A DNA stretch of 62,510 bases from Bacteroidales bacterium (GTDB lineage: Bacteria; Bacteroidota; Bacteroidia; Bacteroidales; UBA932): the NCBI GenBank assembly GCA_017477465.1, contig JAFUVU010000020.1, forward strand, positions 1 through 62,510, written 5' to 3'. The notes under the pieces were generated by a model. It was not told the origin of the DNA, did not search any database, and saw only the letters and a program-made list of their open reading frames with translations. Each line of letters starts with the position of its first letter. The stretch's first letter is position 1. Both the position numbers and the translations under genes were made by a program. Shown here piece after piece: positions 25,281 through 34,107 of this stretch.

Positions 25281-25895
25281 TTATTTTTCCTGGAGATCTT
25301 TCTGGATACTGCGCTGCACCCATACGATGCATCCCAGGAGGATGAGGGCGAACGGAGGCAGAATCACCAGGTTGTTAGGTACATAGCCGAAGCGATTGAG
25401 GATATCGAAGCCGAAGAGGGTTCCGCTGCCTAAGAGCTCGCGGAAGAAGGCGACGATAATGAGGATGAGTCCGTAGCCGACGCCGTTGGCCACACCGTCA
25501 AGGAAGGAGGGCCAGGGCTTGTTGCCCAGGGCGAAAGCCTCGATGCGGCCCATCACGATACAGTGGGTAATGATGAGGCCGATGTACACGGAAAGCTGCT
25601 TGTCGATGGCGTAGGTGGCTTCGAAGGATTTGAGGATCTGGTCCACCAGGATAACCATCATGGCAACTACGACCAGCTGGACGATGATACGTACGCGGCC
25701 GGGAATAGTGTTGCGAAGCAGGGAGAGGATGAGGCTGGAAATGCCCGTAACCACGATTACGGAGAGAGCCATCACCAGGGCACCTTTCAGCGTGACGGTG
25801 ACCGCCAGGGAGGAGCAAATGCCCAGTACCAGGACGGTAATAGGGTTCCCCTTGAAAATGGGGTTCAGAATGGTTTCTTTAAGTTTTGCATCCAT
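25281..25895 (-). CDS. nqrD: Na+-NQR subunit D
   Basis: A membrane subunit of 204 aa, the partner of NqrE. Recognisable are LGICSSLAVTVTLKGA with the cluster Cys, IGLIITHCIVMGRIEAFA with the second Cys, and DGVANGVGYGLILI. It ends near VWVQRSIQKDLQEK. The gap to nqrE is 9 nt. Confidence 0.96.
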   Translation of the reverse strand: MDAKLKETILNPIFKGNPITVLVLGICSSLAVTVTLKGALVMALSVIVVTGISSLILSLLRNTIPGRVRIIVQLVVVAMMVILVDQILKSFEATYAIDKQLSVYIGLIITHCIVMGRIEAFALGNKPWPSFLDGVANGVGYGLILIIVAFFRELLGSGTLFGFDILNRFGYVPNNLVILPPFALILLGCIVWVQRSIQKDLQEK

Positions 25896-25898
25896 GAT

Positions 25899-26804
25899 TT
25901 ATTCCTCCACATGTTTCATGTTTCCGCTGCATTCAGGGCATTCGCAGCCGGGGCAGTGGCAACCGTCCTGACCGGGGGTGCAGTGACAGTCGCAGGGGCA
26001 CTCCTCGCAAGGACAGGAGGCGCACTGGCAGGGATTCTTTTCCGCTGCAGGGGCAGCTCCGATAAAGTATTTGGCGTAAGCGGCAAGCCAGGTGTCGATG
26101 GCCGCGTCAAGGCCCTGAGAGGTCATGGTGGCGCCGGTAATGGCGTCGATCTTGTTGTCGATCAGGGATTTTCCTTCGGCATCTTTTGGTGCGCCGCCCT
26201 TTACGATGTCAAATACGTTGGCATCGGCAAAGTTGGCTTTCTCGCCTACGAAAGAAGCCTGGAAGGACGGGTCGTCCTTGATTTTTGCGCCCAGGCCGGC
26301 CGTCTCGCTTTCGTGGTCGAAGTATGCACCGCCGATGGTGCAGGCATCCTGCTCGAAAGAGAGGTAGCCCCAGATGGGACCCCACAGGCCTGCGCCATAG
26401 ATGGGCACTACCGTGCGTCCGTTCTTGAAGATGAAGACGGGAATCTCCGGCTCCGCGGTTTTGTTTGCGCCGCCTTTGATATTGTAATTCTGGCGTTTGA
26501 GATCTTTTGAACCGTACACCTTGTCAAGGGGAAGGTCGCCAAGCTTTTCACCGCTCAGGTTGATGATGAAAGCTTTGTCGATTTCCTGGGCATACTTGTC
26601 CAATTTTGCCACATTGCTCAGCTTGTCCAGGTCGGCCTTTGTTCCGTACTGGGCGGCGGTGAGCATCTGGGAGATGGTTTCGGCCTTTTCATTTGCGTCC
26701 TGCTTGCTCTTAAGGCTCTGGGACACAAATGCAAGGAGCGCTGCTACTACCACTACGATAACGGTGGTGTAGATGACTGTGTAAACATTGTTGTTTGTAT
26801 TCAT
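25899..26804 (-). CDS. nqrC: Na+-NQR subunit C with cysteine-rich C-terminal tail
   Basis: The periplasm-facing subunit that carries covalent FMN. It has one N-terminal helix (about residues 8-28) and an FMN-binding domain with the attachment motif AITGATMTSQGL (about residues 223-234). After the normal C-terminal helix (WLAAYAKYFIG) the protein continues for about 45 residues with 13 cysteines in CxC, CxxC and HC patterns (codons about 25902-26042). Canonical NqrC ends before this. The tail looks metal-binding, like a metallothionein or ferredoxin-type cysteine cluster, but its role is unknown. Confidence 0.95.
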   Translation of the reverse strand: MNTNNNVYTVIYTTVIVVVVAALLAFVSQSLKSKQDANEKAETISQMLTAAQYGTKADLDKLSNVAKLDKYAQEIDKAFIINLSGEKLGDLPLDKVYGSKDLKRQNYNIKGGANKTAEPEIPVFIFKNGRTVVPIYGAGLWGPIWGYLSFEQDACTIGGAYFDHESETAGLGAKIKDDPSFQASFVGEKANFADANVFDIVKGGAPKDAEGKSLIDNKIDAITGATMTSQGLDAAIDTWLAAYAKYFIGAAPAAEKNPCQCASCPCEECPCDCHCTPGQDGCHCPGCECPECSGNMKHVEE

Positions 26805-26816
26805 AGCGCTGATCCT

Positions 26817-27941
26817 TTAGGCGTTGATTGCTTTCTTGGCCCTGCGGCTTGTGTGAACCGATACGACGCAGTGGTCGATGAGCGGGGCCATGGTGTTCAT
26901 GAGCAGGATGGCGAGCATCATGCCTTCCATGTAGCCGGGGTTCCACAGGCGTACGACAACTGCCAGGGCACCTACCAGGAAGCCATAGATCCACTTGCCT
27001 GTCTCAGTTTGGGCTGCAGTTACAGGGTCGGTGGCCATGAAGACGGATCCGAAGAGGAAGCCGCCCATCACAATCTGATAGTAGCAAGGCAGTGCGGTTG
27101 CACCTGCAAGCTGACCGAGCCAGCCGACGAGAAGACCGCCGGCGATGGAGCTGACCATGATCTTCCAGGAAGCTACGCCGGTCCATACCAGGAGGATGGC
27201 ACCGAGAAGGATGGCCACTACGCTGGTTTCACCGGTGCTGCCGGGAATGAAGCCCCAGAACATATCCATGAAGGAATACTGGCCGACGGCGCCGGTTGCG
27301 GCGTCGAAAGCACCGTCATGGGCGATAGCCAGAGGTGTTGCGGCCGATATTGCATCCACGTCCTTGAGTGCAGGCACCCAGGTCTTTGATACCCAGACGC
27401 TTGAGCCGGACATGCTGGAAGGATATGAGAAGAAGAGGAAGGCGCGGGCTACGAGAGCCGGGTTCCAGATATTCATTCCGGTGCCGCCGAAGACTTCCTT
27501 TACGAAGATTACGGAGAAAGCGACGGCCAGTGCCAGCATCCACAGCGGAACGTCCACGGGGACGATGAGCGGGATGAGGAAACCGGTGACGAGATAGCCT
27601 TCGTTCACTTCTTCTCCACGGATTTGGGAGCTTGCGAACTCAATTGCAAGGCCTACGATGTACGAAACCACGAACAGCGGAAGCATCCGGAGCAGTCCGT
27701 ACCAGAACATGTGCCAGAAATTCCAGTCGAGGCCATAGAGGGTGGAGGTCTGCAGACCTACGTTGTACATGCCGAACAAGGCAGCGGGAACAAGCGCAAT
27801 CACAACCATGATCATGACGCGCTTCAGGTCGATACCGTCACGCACATGTGCGCCCTTTGCCGTTACGGTGCCGGGAACACGGAGGAAGGTGTCGAATGCG
27901 TCGAAGGTGGAATACCACCAGGGTTTTTTCTCTTCTGCCAT
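26817..27941 (-). CDS. nqrB: Na+-NQR subunit B
   Basis: The large membrane subunit of 374 aa, which holds riboflavin and covalent FMN. Markers are the N-terminal KPWWYSTFDAFDTFLRVPG, the VKEVFGGTGMNIWNPALVARAF helix and the DAISAATPLA segment that contains the FMN-linked Thr (SAAT context). It is one of two NqrB-type lengths and is normal for Bacteroidetes. It starts 4 nt after nqrA. Confidence 0.96.
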   Translation of the reverse strand: MAEEKKPWWYSTFDAFDTFLRVPGTVTAKGAHVRDGIDLKRVMIMVVIALVPAALFGMYNVGLQTSTLYGLDWNFWHMFWYGLLRMLPLFVVSYIVGLAIEFASSQIRGEEVNEGYLVTGFLIPLIVPVDVPLWMLALAVAFSVIFVKEVFGGTGMNIWNPALVARAFLFFSYPSSMSGSSVWVSKTWVPALKDVDAISAATPLAIAHDGAFDAATGAVGQYSFMDMFWGFIPGSTGETSVVAILLGAILLVWTGVASWKIMVSSIAGGLLVGWLGQLAGATALPCYYQIVMGGFLFGSVFMATDPVTAAQTETGKWIYGFLVGALAVVVRLWNPGYMEGMMLAILLMNTMAPLIDHCVVSVHTSRRAKKAINA

Positions 27942-27945
27942 AGTC

Positions 27946-29280
27946 TTATGCCATTTCTTTGATCATGAGGTCGATACCCTTTTGGATAATGGCCTGGATC
28001 TCGTTCTTGGAAGGATCTACATAGTCGCAGAGGGCCAGGTCTTCGGGGAGAACCTCGTAAATGCCGAACTGTTCCATCTTCTCAATGTTGCCGGCGAGGC
28101 AGGCTTTGATGAGGTAGATGGGGAAGATGTCCATAGGGGTTACATCTTCGAAGCATTTGGTCTGGACGAAGGCGCGGGGACCGCCGTGAAGATTGGTGTC
28201 CATGTCGTACTTCTTGCCGGGAGTGAGCCAGGAGAAGTAGCACCAGGAAGAGCTGTGCACTTTGGGACGGAAGGGCTTGGCCCAGCCGAACCATTCGCGC
28301 TCAGTGCCTTCCTTGAGGAGGGTGAGCTGGTTTTCAAAGAAACCGAGGTAGCCGTCTGCACCGAGGATTTCACCGGTGAGCACATCTCCGCCGATTACGC
28401 GTGCGCCGTCCGGGACAGCGGTCAGGGACTGTACGGGTGTGCCGGGGAGGGCGGTGACATAACCGGTCTTGGGAGCTGCGGGGCCTGTGACGGCCACCTT
28501 GCGGGTAAGATCCAGTTTGCCGGTGTTCACTACGTGGCCGATGGCGGCCAGGTGGAGCAGAGATACGGTCCATACGGTTTCACCTTTGCGGATGGGGGCG
28601 ATGTGGCTGATCTGAACGCCTACATTGCCGGCCGGATGGGGACCGCTCACCACATGGATGACTGCGTTCTCCACTTTATGGAAAGGAGTGGAGGAGACGA
28701 CATCCTTGCGGATGGAAAAATGCACTGGGGCGATTTTGGCGAGGGCATCTACGCCGGCCTGAATGTCGGCCAGGCTGTTGCCAAGGGCAAAATCGGTGTC
28801 CGCTGCAAGCGGAGCTGTGCTGAAAGAGGAAACGAAAATGGCTTTGGGCATCAGATCAGGGTTGGCTGTGACGCCATAGGGACGCTGCACCAGAGAGCCC
28901 CAGAGACCGCTGCGCAGGAGCAGGTCTTTAGCCTCTGCGGCGTTTCCGGGAGCTTTGGCGCCGAAGTCCACGTAGGACTGCTCAGCGTCGGCCTTGATGA
29001 TGACTGCAAGCAATTTTCTCTTTTCGCCCCTTACGATTTGCTGCACGCTGCCGCTGACGGGAGATGTGAGCAGAATCTCGGGACGGTTTTTGTCGGCCAT
29101 TACTGGGGAGCCTGCTTTTACCGTGTCGCCTTCTTTTACAAGAAGCCTGGGGACCAGGCCTTTGAAGTCTGTAGGCTTAACGGCAATGATGTCAGGACTC
29201 ACGGTTTTGATGACCTCGGGGGCTGCGGCACCCTTTATGGGGATGTTCAGGCCCTTTTTCAAATCGAGATTGTTTGACAT
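27946..29280 (-). CDS. nqrA: Na+-NQR subunit A
   Basis: A peripheral cytoplasmic subunit of 444 aa. It starts MSNNLDLKKGLNIPIKGAA (ATG 29280 chosen over upstream in-frame codons). A barrel-sandwich segment VKEGDTVKAGSPVMADK follows near residue 60, and the SLBB-like domain and IYLIKACLAGNIEKMEQFGIYEV come near the C-terminus, as in all NqrA. It is first in the operon. The upstream region is a mirror-image promoter shared with pcrA. Confidence 0.96.
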   Translation of the reverse strand: MSNNLDLKKGLNIPIKGAAAPEVIKTVSPDIIAVKPTDFKGLVPRLLVKEGDTVKAGSPVMADKNRPEILLTSPVSGSVQQIVRGEKRKLLAVIIKADAEQSYVDFGAKAPGNAAEAKDLLLRSGLWGSLVQRPYGVTANPDLMPKAIFVSSFSTAPLAADTDFALGNSLADIQAGVDALAKIAPVHFSIRKDVVSSTPFHKVENAVIHVVSGPHPAGNVGVQISHIAPIRKGETVWTVSLLHLAAIGHVVNTGKLDLTRKVAVTGPAAPKTGYVTALPGTPVQSLTAVPDGARVIGGDVLTGEILGADGYLGFFENQLTLLKEGTEREWFGWAKPFRPKVHSSSWCYFSWLTPGKKYDMDTNLHGGPRAFVQTKCFEDVTPMDIFPIYLIKACLAGNIEKMEQFGIYEVLPEDLALCDYVDPSKNEIQAIIQKGIDLMIKEMA

Positions 29281-29315
29281 TATTGATACAGTTTTGTGTA
29301 TTTGCAAAAAACTGG

Positions 29316-29347
29316 CGCGAAGTTACGAAAATTTTACTAATTTCGCG
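29316..29347. promoter_or_regulatory. Mirror-image divergent promoter nqrA/pcrA
   Basis: CGCGAAgTTA (29316-29325) and TAAtTTCGCG (29338-29347) are inverted copies around a 12-nt A/T-rich centre. Read outward, each strand has TAAnTTCGCG, a variant of TAnnTTTG with C in place of the third T. They point at nqrA (minus) and pcrA (plus). No TTTG -33 element is placed for either. Confidence 0.5.
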
Positions 29348-29364
29348 TCATAATTAAGGCCGAT

Positions 29365-31857
29365 ATGAGCGAGATTTTGAAAGAACTGAACGAGGAACAG
29401 AAAAAGGCCGTCACCTGCATCGCAGGGCCAATATTGATTGTGGCCGGCGCCGGTTCGGGAAAAACCCGCGTCCTAACCTCCAGAATAGCGTATTTAATTG
29501 AAAATGGGATTCCGCCGGAGCGAATTCTCTCCCTCACTTTTACCAAAAAGGCGGCGGGAGAGATGAAAGAGCGCATCGGCCTGATGATAGGGGAGCGCAA
29601 GGCCCGCCATATCTGGATGGGCACCTTCCACTCAGTGTTCATCCGCTTCCTCAGGGAATTTGCCGATGTCATCGGCTTTCCGCCCAATTTCACGATTTAC
29701 GATACGGCCGATTCCGTAAGCGCTGTCAAGACCTGCATAAAGCAGCTGGAACTTGACGACAAGGTTTACAAGCCTAAGGAAGTGCTCTCGCGCATCTCCA
29801 AAGCCAAGAACGACCTTGTAACCCCAACCCCATACATGAACGGAACCGGCGGCTACAGGGAAGACGACAACCATCACAAGAAACCGGAGATTTACCGCAT
29901 CTATGCACGCTACTGCCAGCTATGCCAAAGCTCAGGCGTAATGGATTTTGACGATATCCTCCTGTATATGAACATATTGCTGAAGCGAAGCCCCGATGCT
30001 CTCAAAACCATCTCCGAACGCTTCAGCCACATACTTGTGGACGAGTATCAGGACACCAACCTGGCCCAGTATTTCATCCTTAAGAAACTGGCGGCCGACC
30101 ACAAAAACATCTGCGTAGTAGGGGACGACTCCCAGTCAATCTATGGCTTCCGCGGCGCTCAGATCCAGAATATCCTCAATTTCCGGAAGGATTTTCCCGG
30201 CGCGAGCACCTTCCGTCTGGAACGGAACTACCGTTCCACCCAGACTATCGTCAACGCCGCCAATACTCTCATCGCCCACAACGAAGGCCGCATCCCCAAA
30301 AACTGCGTCTCGATGGGCGAAAAAGGGGAGTTGATCCATCTGGTGCGCTCCTTCACCGAGCAGGAGGAAGCGATGCAGATAGCATCGGCCATACTTTATA
30401 GAATGAGAACGGAAAAGGCTCGGTATGAGGATTTTGCAATTCTATATCGAACCAATTCCCAATCACGTGCACTGGAGGAGCAACTGCGCCGCAGAAATAT
30501 TCCATACATGATTTATTCCGGCAACTCTTTCTTTGAAAGGGCGGAAGTTAAAGACCTTATGGCTTACTTCAAGCTTGCCGTGAATCCATCCGATGACGAA
30601 TCCTTCAAAAGAGTGGTGAACAAGCCGGCGCGCGGTATCGGCGACACGTCCCTGAATGCGCTTCAGGCAGCAGCCCTGGATGCTCGTACATCGCTTTTCA
30701 ATGCGGCATCTCTGCCCGATTTGGAAAAATACGGGCTGAAGAGCGCCGCCATCGGCAAGATACGCGCATTCACTGCGATGATGGAAAAGGCTATGGCCGA
30801 AGCCGCGGAAGGCGATGCATACGATGTGGCTATGACCCTTGCCCAAGAAAGCGGCCTGTATCTGTTCTATAAGGCCGATAATTCAGTGGAAGGCCAATCC
30901 CGCTTCGCCAATGTCGAGGAACTTCTCAACAGCGTCAAGGCATACGTCGAAGAAAGAAATGGCGATTATCGCAATTCGATGGTGGAAGACGGCGCGGTTT
31001 CGGACGCTTCCCTTATCCCGGATGCCGACCTTCCCCGAGTGCCCCTCTCCGATTATCTGGAAAACGTGTCCCTCCTTTCGAATGTGGATGTTGCCGATGA
31101 CCAGATTAATAACAAAGTAGCGCTGATGACTGTCCATACGGCCAAAGGCTTGGAGTTCCCATATGTTTTCGTGTCCGGAATGGAGGAAAATCTCTTTCCG
31201 TCCGGCGGCTGGATGCTCACTCCCCAAGAGCTGGAAGAGGAGCGCCGCCTTTTCTATGTTGCAATCACAAGGGCAGAGCGTGCCGTCTCCCTCAGTTTCG
31301 CACAAACTCGCATGCGCAACGGAAAGCACGAATCCAATGCGCCAAGCCGGTTCCTCAGGGAACTTGCTCCGCAGTACCTTGATCATCCGCTGCGCAAAGA
31401 GGATATGGTCGCGGCGGAAGATGACGGCCCCGCAGGCTTTTCATGGCGTGGTGGCGCCTCCGGTTTCGGCAGTGCTTCCCGCGAGAGGTCTTCGGCTTAT
31501 GGCTCCTCCCGTCCCTCCTCCGTCATGCCCGGCCGTTCTTCAACTGTCATGCCCGGCCCCGACCGGGCATCCCGTCCCTCTTCCGTCATGCCCGGCCGTT
31601 CTTCAGCTGTCATGCCCGGCTCCGACCGGGCATCCCGTGTCCCCGAGATAGAACGTCCGCCCATCATTGACCAGAATTTTATCCCGGACCCCATGTCCTC
31701 TTTCCATGTGGGCGATCGAATTGAGCACAATCGTTTTGGGGGTGGAAAAGTCCTTGAAATAACAGGTCAGATTCCGGACTTAAAAGCCAAAATATCCTTT
31801 GACCGTTATGGTGAAAAGCTACTTTTGCTGAAATTTGCAAAAATTCGGCATATTTAA
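29365..31857 (+). CDS. pcrA: ATP-dependent DNA helicase PcrA/UvrD family
   Basis: An SF1A 3'-5' helicase for nucleotide excision repair and removal of recombination proteins. It has motif I GAGSGKTRVLTSRIAYL (about residues 30-46), DEYQDTN (II), VGDDSQSIYGFRGA (III), RNYRS (IV), TVHTAKGLEFPYVF (V) and LFYVAITRAERAVSLS (VI). Its 830 aa is slightly long. Between the helicase core and the C-terminal Tudor-like segment (GDRIEHNRFGGGKVLEITGQ) lies a linker containing two tandem 21-residue repeats (codons 31508-31633) of the palindromic-repeat family also in uvrA and secA. Confidence 0.95.
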   Translation: MSEILKELNEEQKKAVTCIAGPILIVAGAGSGKTRVLTSRIAYLIENGIPPERILSLTFTKKAAGEMKERIGLMIGERKARHIWMGTFHSVFIRFLREFADVIGFPPNFTIYDTADSVSAVKTCIKQLELDDKVYKPKEVLSRISKAKNDLVTPTPYMNGTGGYREDDNHHKKPEIYRIYARYCQLCQSSGVMDFDDILLYMNILLKRSPDALKTISERFSHILVDEYQDTNLAQYFILKKLAADHKNICVVGDDSQSIYGFRGAQIQNILNFRKDFPGASTFRLERNYRSTQTIVNAANTLIAHNEGRIPKNCVSMGEKGELIHLVRSFTEQEEAMQIASAILYRMRTEKARYEDFAILYRTNSQSRALEEQLRRRNIPYMIYSGNSFFERAEVKDLMAYFKLAVNPSDDESFKRVVNKPARGIGDTSLNALQAAALDARTSLFNAASLPDLEKYGLKSAAIGKIRAFTAMMEKAMAEAAEGDAYDVAMTLAQESGLYLFYKADNSVEGQSRFANVEELLNSVKAYVEERNGDYRNSMVEDGAVSDASLIPDADLPRVPLSDYLENVSLLSNVDVADDQINNKVALMTVHTAKGLEFPYVFVSGMEENLFPSGGWMLTPQELEEERRLFYVAITRAERAVSLSFAQTRMRNGKHESNAPSRFLRELAPQYLDHPLRKEDMVAAEDDGPAGFSWRGGASGFGSASRERSSAYGSSRPSSVMPGRSSTVMPGPDRASRPSSVMPGRSSAVMPGSDRASRVPEIERPPIIDQNFIPDPMSSFHVGDRIEHNRFGGGKVLEITGQIPDLKAKISFDRYGEKLLLLKFAKIRHI
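31508..31633 (+). repeat. 63-nt in-frame tandem repeat in pcrA
   Basis: Two adjacent 63-nt units (31508-31570, 31571-31633) differ at three positions. Each contains a short GTCATGCCCGGCC unit and a stem-loop ATGCCCGG-C(C/T)CCGA-CCGGGCAT. They encode VMPGRSS and VMPGxDRASR peptides in frame. The stem-loop has the same loop and flanks as the last unit in uvrA (5953-5974). Confidence 0.8.
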
Positions 31858-31962
31858 TTGAAATATAGAAAATTATTCATATATTTGCATCGAAGTTTTT
31901 CATAGTTTAAGTTTAGGTTAAGTAACCGGCCCTTCGCAGTGATTGTGAGGGGCCGGTGAATT
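31858..31962 (+). ncRNA. Candidate small RNA with own promoter
   Basis: TTG (31858-31860), 19 nt and TATATTTG (31880-31887) form a good promoter just after the pcrA stop, with no coding sequence ahead. The transcript would start near 31894 and fold an 8-bp hairpin, ACCGGCCC/GGGCCGGT (31923-31955). No T-run follows the hairpin, so its 3' end is uncertain. It points convergently at glnA. Confidence 0.35.
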
Positions 31963-32003
31963 ATTAGTCCTAATTGGACTATGGAAAATAGGCGTAAAAT
32001 GTC

Positions 32004-33518
32004 CTAGCCGCAATAGAAATATTGGGCAACGAGCCGCCTCATAAGCTTTGTGTCATTATGCGCCATTTGGTGTAATTTTGCATCATTATGTGCACGTAGA
32101 GCCTTTAGAATACCGTCGATCATGCGGGGGCGGAACACATCGGCCTGTTCGTAAACCGACCGTACTTTTTCAAGGCATTCGGCCGATTCGGTGCAGCAAG
32201 TGGGAAGCTGAGCCAGCGTTGCCAACCGCTCTGCGTTCTCGCTCTTGTGAATATCCATATCTACGTAAGTCTCTTTCGCCAGAGCTAGGGCTTCATCCTT
32301 AGGCATCTCAAGGCCGATACGGGCGGCTACGCAAAGACCTGCCATGAGCTGGTAGATATCGGCTGAGCAGTCCGGGCTGCGCATTTCGAAGGTCTGTTTG
32401 GCCGTTGTGTCGTGATGGGCGGGCTTTTCCTGGGGATTGGCGCTGTGGCACATGTCGGTGCCTGCACTCCACCCGAGAGGCACGCGTACGAGGGCGCTGC
32501 GGTTGCAGTCTCCCCAGCAGACATTGGTGGGAGCCTCCTGATGGGGAACGAGGCGGAAGTAAGAAGTCGGATTTTTGTTGCCGAACGCAGTGATCGACGG
32601 AGCCATCTTCATCAGGCCTGCTATTGCGCGGAGGGCTTCTTCGGACAGTTTGCTGTCTTTGCCAAGAGTGACGTTCTTGCCGTCTTTCATGAGGCGCATG
32701 TGTATATGCATGCCGCTGCCGGCCTTCCCGGTTGTGATTTTGGGAGCAAAGCTTACGTCAAGATTGTATTTGTAAGCCAGGTTGCGGATAACCCATTTCG
32801 CAAGGAGAAGCTGGTCTGCCGCAGTTTCCACAGGGCAGGGGAGGAACTCGATTTCGTTCTGCTCGTAAACTTTGCCGTCCAGTGTGAAATTGCCGACCTC
32901 CGAGTGCCCGTACTTGATTTGTCCGCCGGTTTTGGCTACATGGTCCATGCATTCGCGGCGGAAGTCGTTCAATTTGGCGAAGGGCTCCGATTCGTGATAG
33001 CCTTTCTGGTCCGTTGCGGGGAAAAGCGGATCCTCATCGCAGATTACGTAGTATTCCAGCTCTCCCATGGCTTCGAACTGGAGGCCGGTGGAGGCTTCGA
33101 AGGCTTTTTCGGCCCTCATCAGCGTTGCGTGCGGGGCGCAGTCGAATGGTTCGCCGTCTTTGTTGAAAAAGCTGCAGAGGAAGCACAGGGTGGGTATTTC
33201 GTTGAAAGGATCCACGAAGGCGGTGCGGTAGCGGGGGACCACATAAAGGTCGCTGTTGCCTGCTTCGATGAAAGAAGGGAAGAGGCTGGAGCCGTCCACG
33301 CGTTCTCCTTCCGTGAGGATGGTTTCGGCGTATGCCAGGTTGTTGATAGTGAAGTTAAGGGTTTTTACACGACCGTCTTCGGCCGGGTACATGAAGTCTA
33401 TCATGCGTATGTTCTTTTCACAGATGAAGCGTAGCATGTCTTCACGTGTGAAAGTTTCCGGTGCCTTTTCAAGGAAGGTCACCACTTCGTTCGGGTTCAG
33501 GGCAATTGTTTTATCCAT
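32004..33518 (-). CDS. glnA: Glutamine synthetase
   Basis: It assimilates ammonia by ATP-dependent amidation of glutamate. The 504-aa protein has the beta-grasp domain (residues about 35-110, with DGSSLFPSFIEAGNSD), MGELEYYV, GSGMHIHMRLMKDG and NPTSYFRLVPHQEAPTNVCWG...NRSALVRVPL metal/substrate motifs. The length fits a class-I-type enzyme rather than the roughly 720-aa GSIII. ATG 33518 is chosen: TTGAC (33569-33565), 20 nt and TATCTTTG (33546-33539) precede it. The last 25 residues contain a duplicated AHND-KL motif, an unusual C-terminal extension. Confidence 0.93.
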   Translation of the reverse strand: MDKTIALNPNEVVTFLEKAPETFTREDMLRFICEKNIRMIDFMYPAEDGRVKTLNFTINNLAYAETILTEGERVDGSSLFPSFIEAGNSDLYVVPRYRTAFVDPFNEIPTLCFLCSFFNKDGEPFDCAPHATLMRAEKAFEASTGLQFEAMGELEYYVICDEDPLFPATDQKGYHESEPFAKLNDFRRECMDHVAKTGGQIKYGHSEVGNFTLDGKVYEQNEIEFLPCPVETAADQLLLAKWVIRNLAYKYNLDVSFAPKITTGKAGSGMHIHMRLMKDGKNVTLGKDSKLSEEALRAIAGLMKMAPSITAFGNKNPTSYFRLVPHQEAPTNVCWGDCNRSALVRVPLGWSAGTDMCHSANPQEKPAHHDTTAKQTFEMRSPDCSADIYQLMAGLCVAARIGLEMPKDEALALAKETYVDMDIHKSENAERLATLAQLPTCCTESAECLEKVRSVYEQADVFRPRMIDGILKALRAHNDAKLHQMAHNDTKLMRRLVAQYFYCG

Positions 33519-33538
33519 GTCTTTGTGGTTAAGGATTG

Positions 33539-33569
33539 CAAAGATACCCAATCCCTGCCGATTTGTCAA
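33539..33569 (-). promoter_or_regulatory. glnA promoter
   Basis: On the minus strand TTGAC (33569-33565), then a spacer and TATCTTTG (33546-33539). The leader to ATG 33518 is about 15 nt. Confidence 0.65.
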
Positions 33570-33584
33570 GAGCCCCGCAAAAAG

Positions 33585-33618
33585 AAGATGAAGCTGACCG
33601 AATGGTCAACTTCATCTT
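33585..33618. terminator. Strong hairpin upstream of glnA
   Basis: Fifteen-nt arms (33585-33599 and 33604-33618) pair with one mismatch around loop GAAT. On the minus strand the stem is followed by CTTTTTG, so it could end transcription arriving at glnA from upstream. On the plus strand TTTATAG follows. It lies outside the glnA promoter, so it is not an attenuator of that promoter. Confidence 0.5.
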
Positions 33619-33624
33619 TATAGT

Positions 33625-34095
33625 AGGCTAAACGCTGAAATCTCTAACATTTCTTTTTCATGGTTTGGCGAGGAGGTAATCAACATCTTCTATCCTGCAT
33701 ATCTAATCAAAGTGAGACAGAGATGGTATGTGATCGGCTATTATACAGATTACGCCCAAATTCAGATTGTCCCGTTTGGGTTATTATGGATGTCAAATGT
33801 TGTGATTGTTACTGACGCTATCAAAGCTCATCCGCCAAAAGATTTTCATGTAAATGAGTATTTGGAATTCCTGAAGGAAAAGGATGCCAACAAGAGTTTT
33901 GGAAAATACTATAACGATCCCCATCTCAAAGATTTATGCGAAGGCGCCAGTGGAGAGAAAGACTTGAAGAATGAACTGTTTGACACCTACTTCGTCTATC
34001 CTGGCACCATGGAATATCATTATGACATTCCCAGATAGACTGCACTAAGAGCTGCTGAAGCATACTATGAGAAGAAACTTCCGGATGATGATTGA
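33625..34095 (+). pseudogene. Decayed WYL-like regulator fragment
   Basis: An open frame with no convincing start codon upstream of ATG 33712 encodes INIFYPAYLIKVRQRWYVIGYY, which resembles the core of WYL ligand-binding domains, and later PPKDFHVNEYLEFL, similar to the segment after it. A TAG at 34036-34038 interrupts it, and the same frame then continues for 18 more codons (TALRAAEAYYEKKLPDDD) to a TGA at 34093. The N-terminal DNA-binding part is absent. It is most likely a remnant. If the 33712-34038 frame is expressed it would be a 108-aa protein. Family assignment is moderate. Confidence 0.45.
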
Positions 34096-34107
34096 ATTAT
34101 ACATTTA

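Noticed and set aside
27742-29277. Long plus-strand ORF opposite nqrA/nqrB
   Set aside because: Shadow of GC-rich codons in two well-recognised nqr genes.
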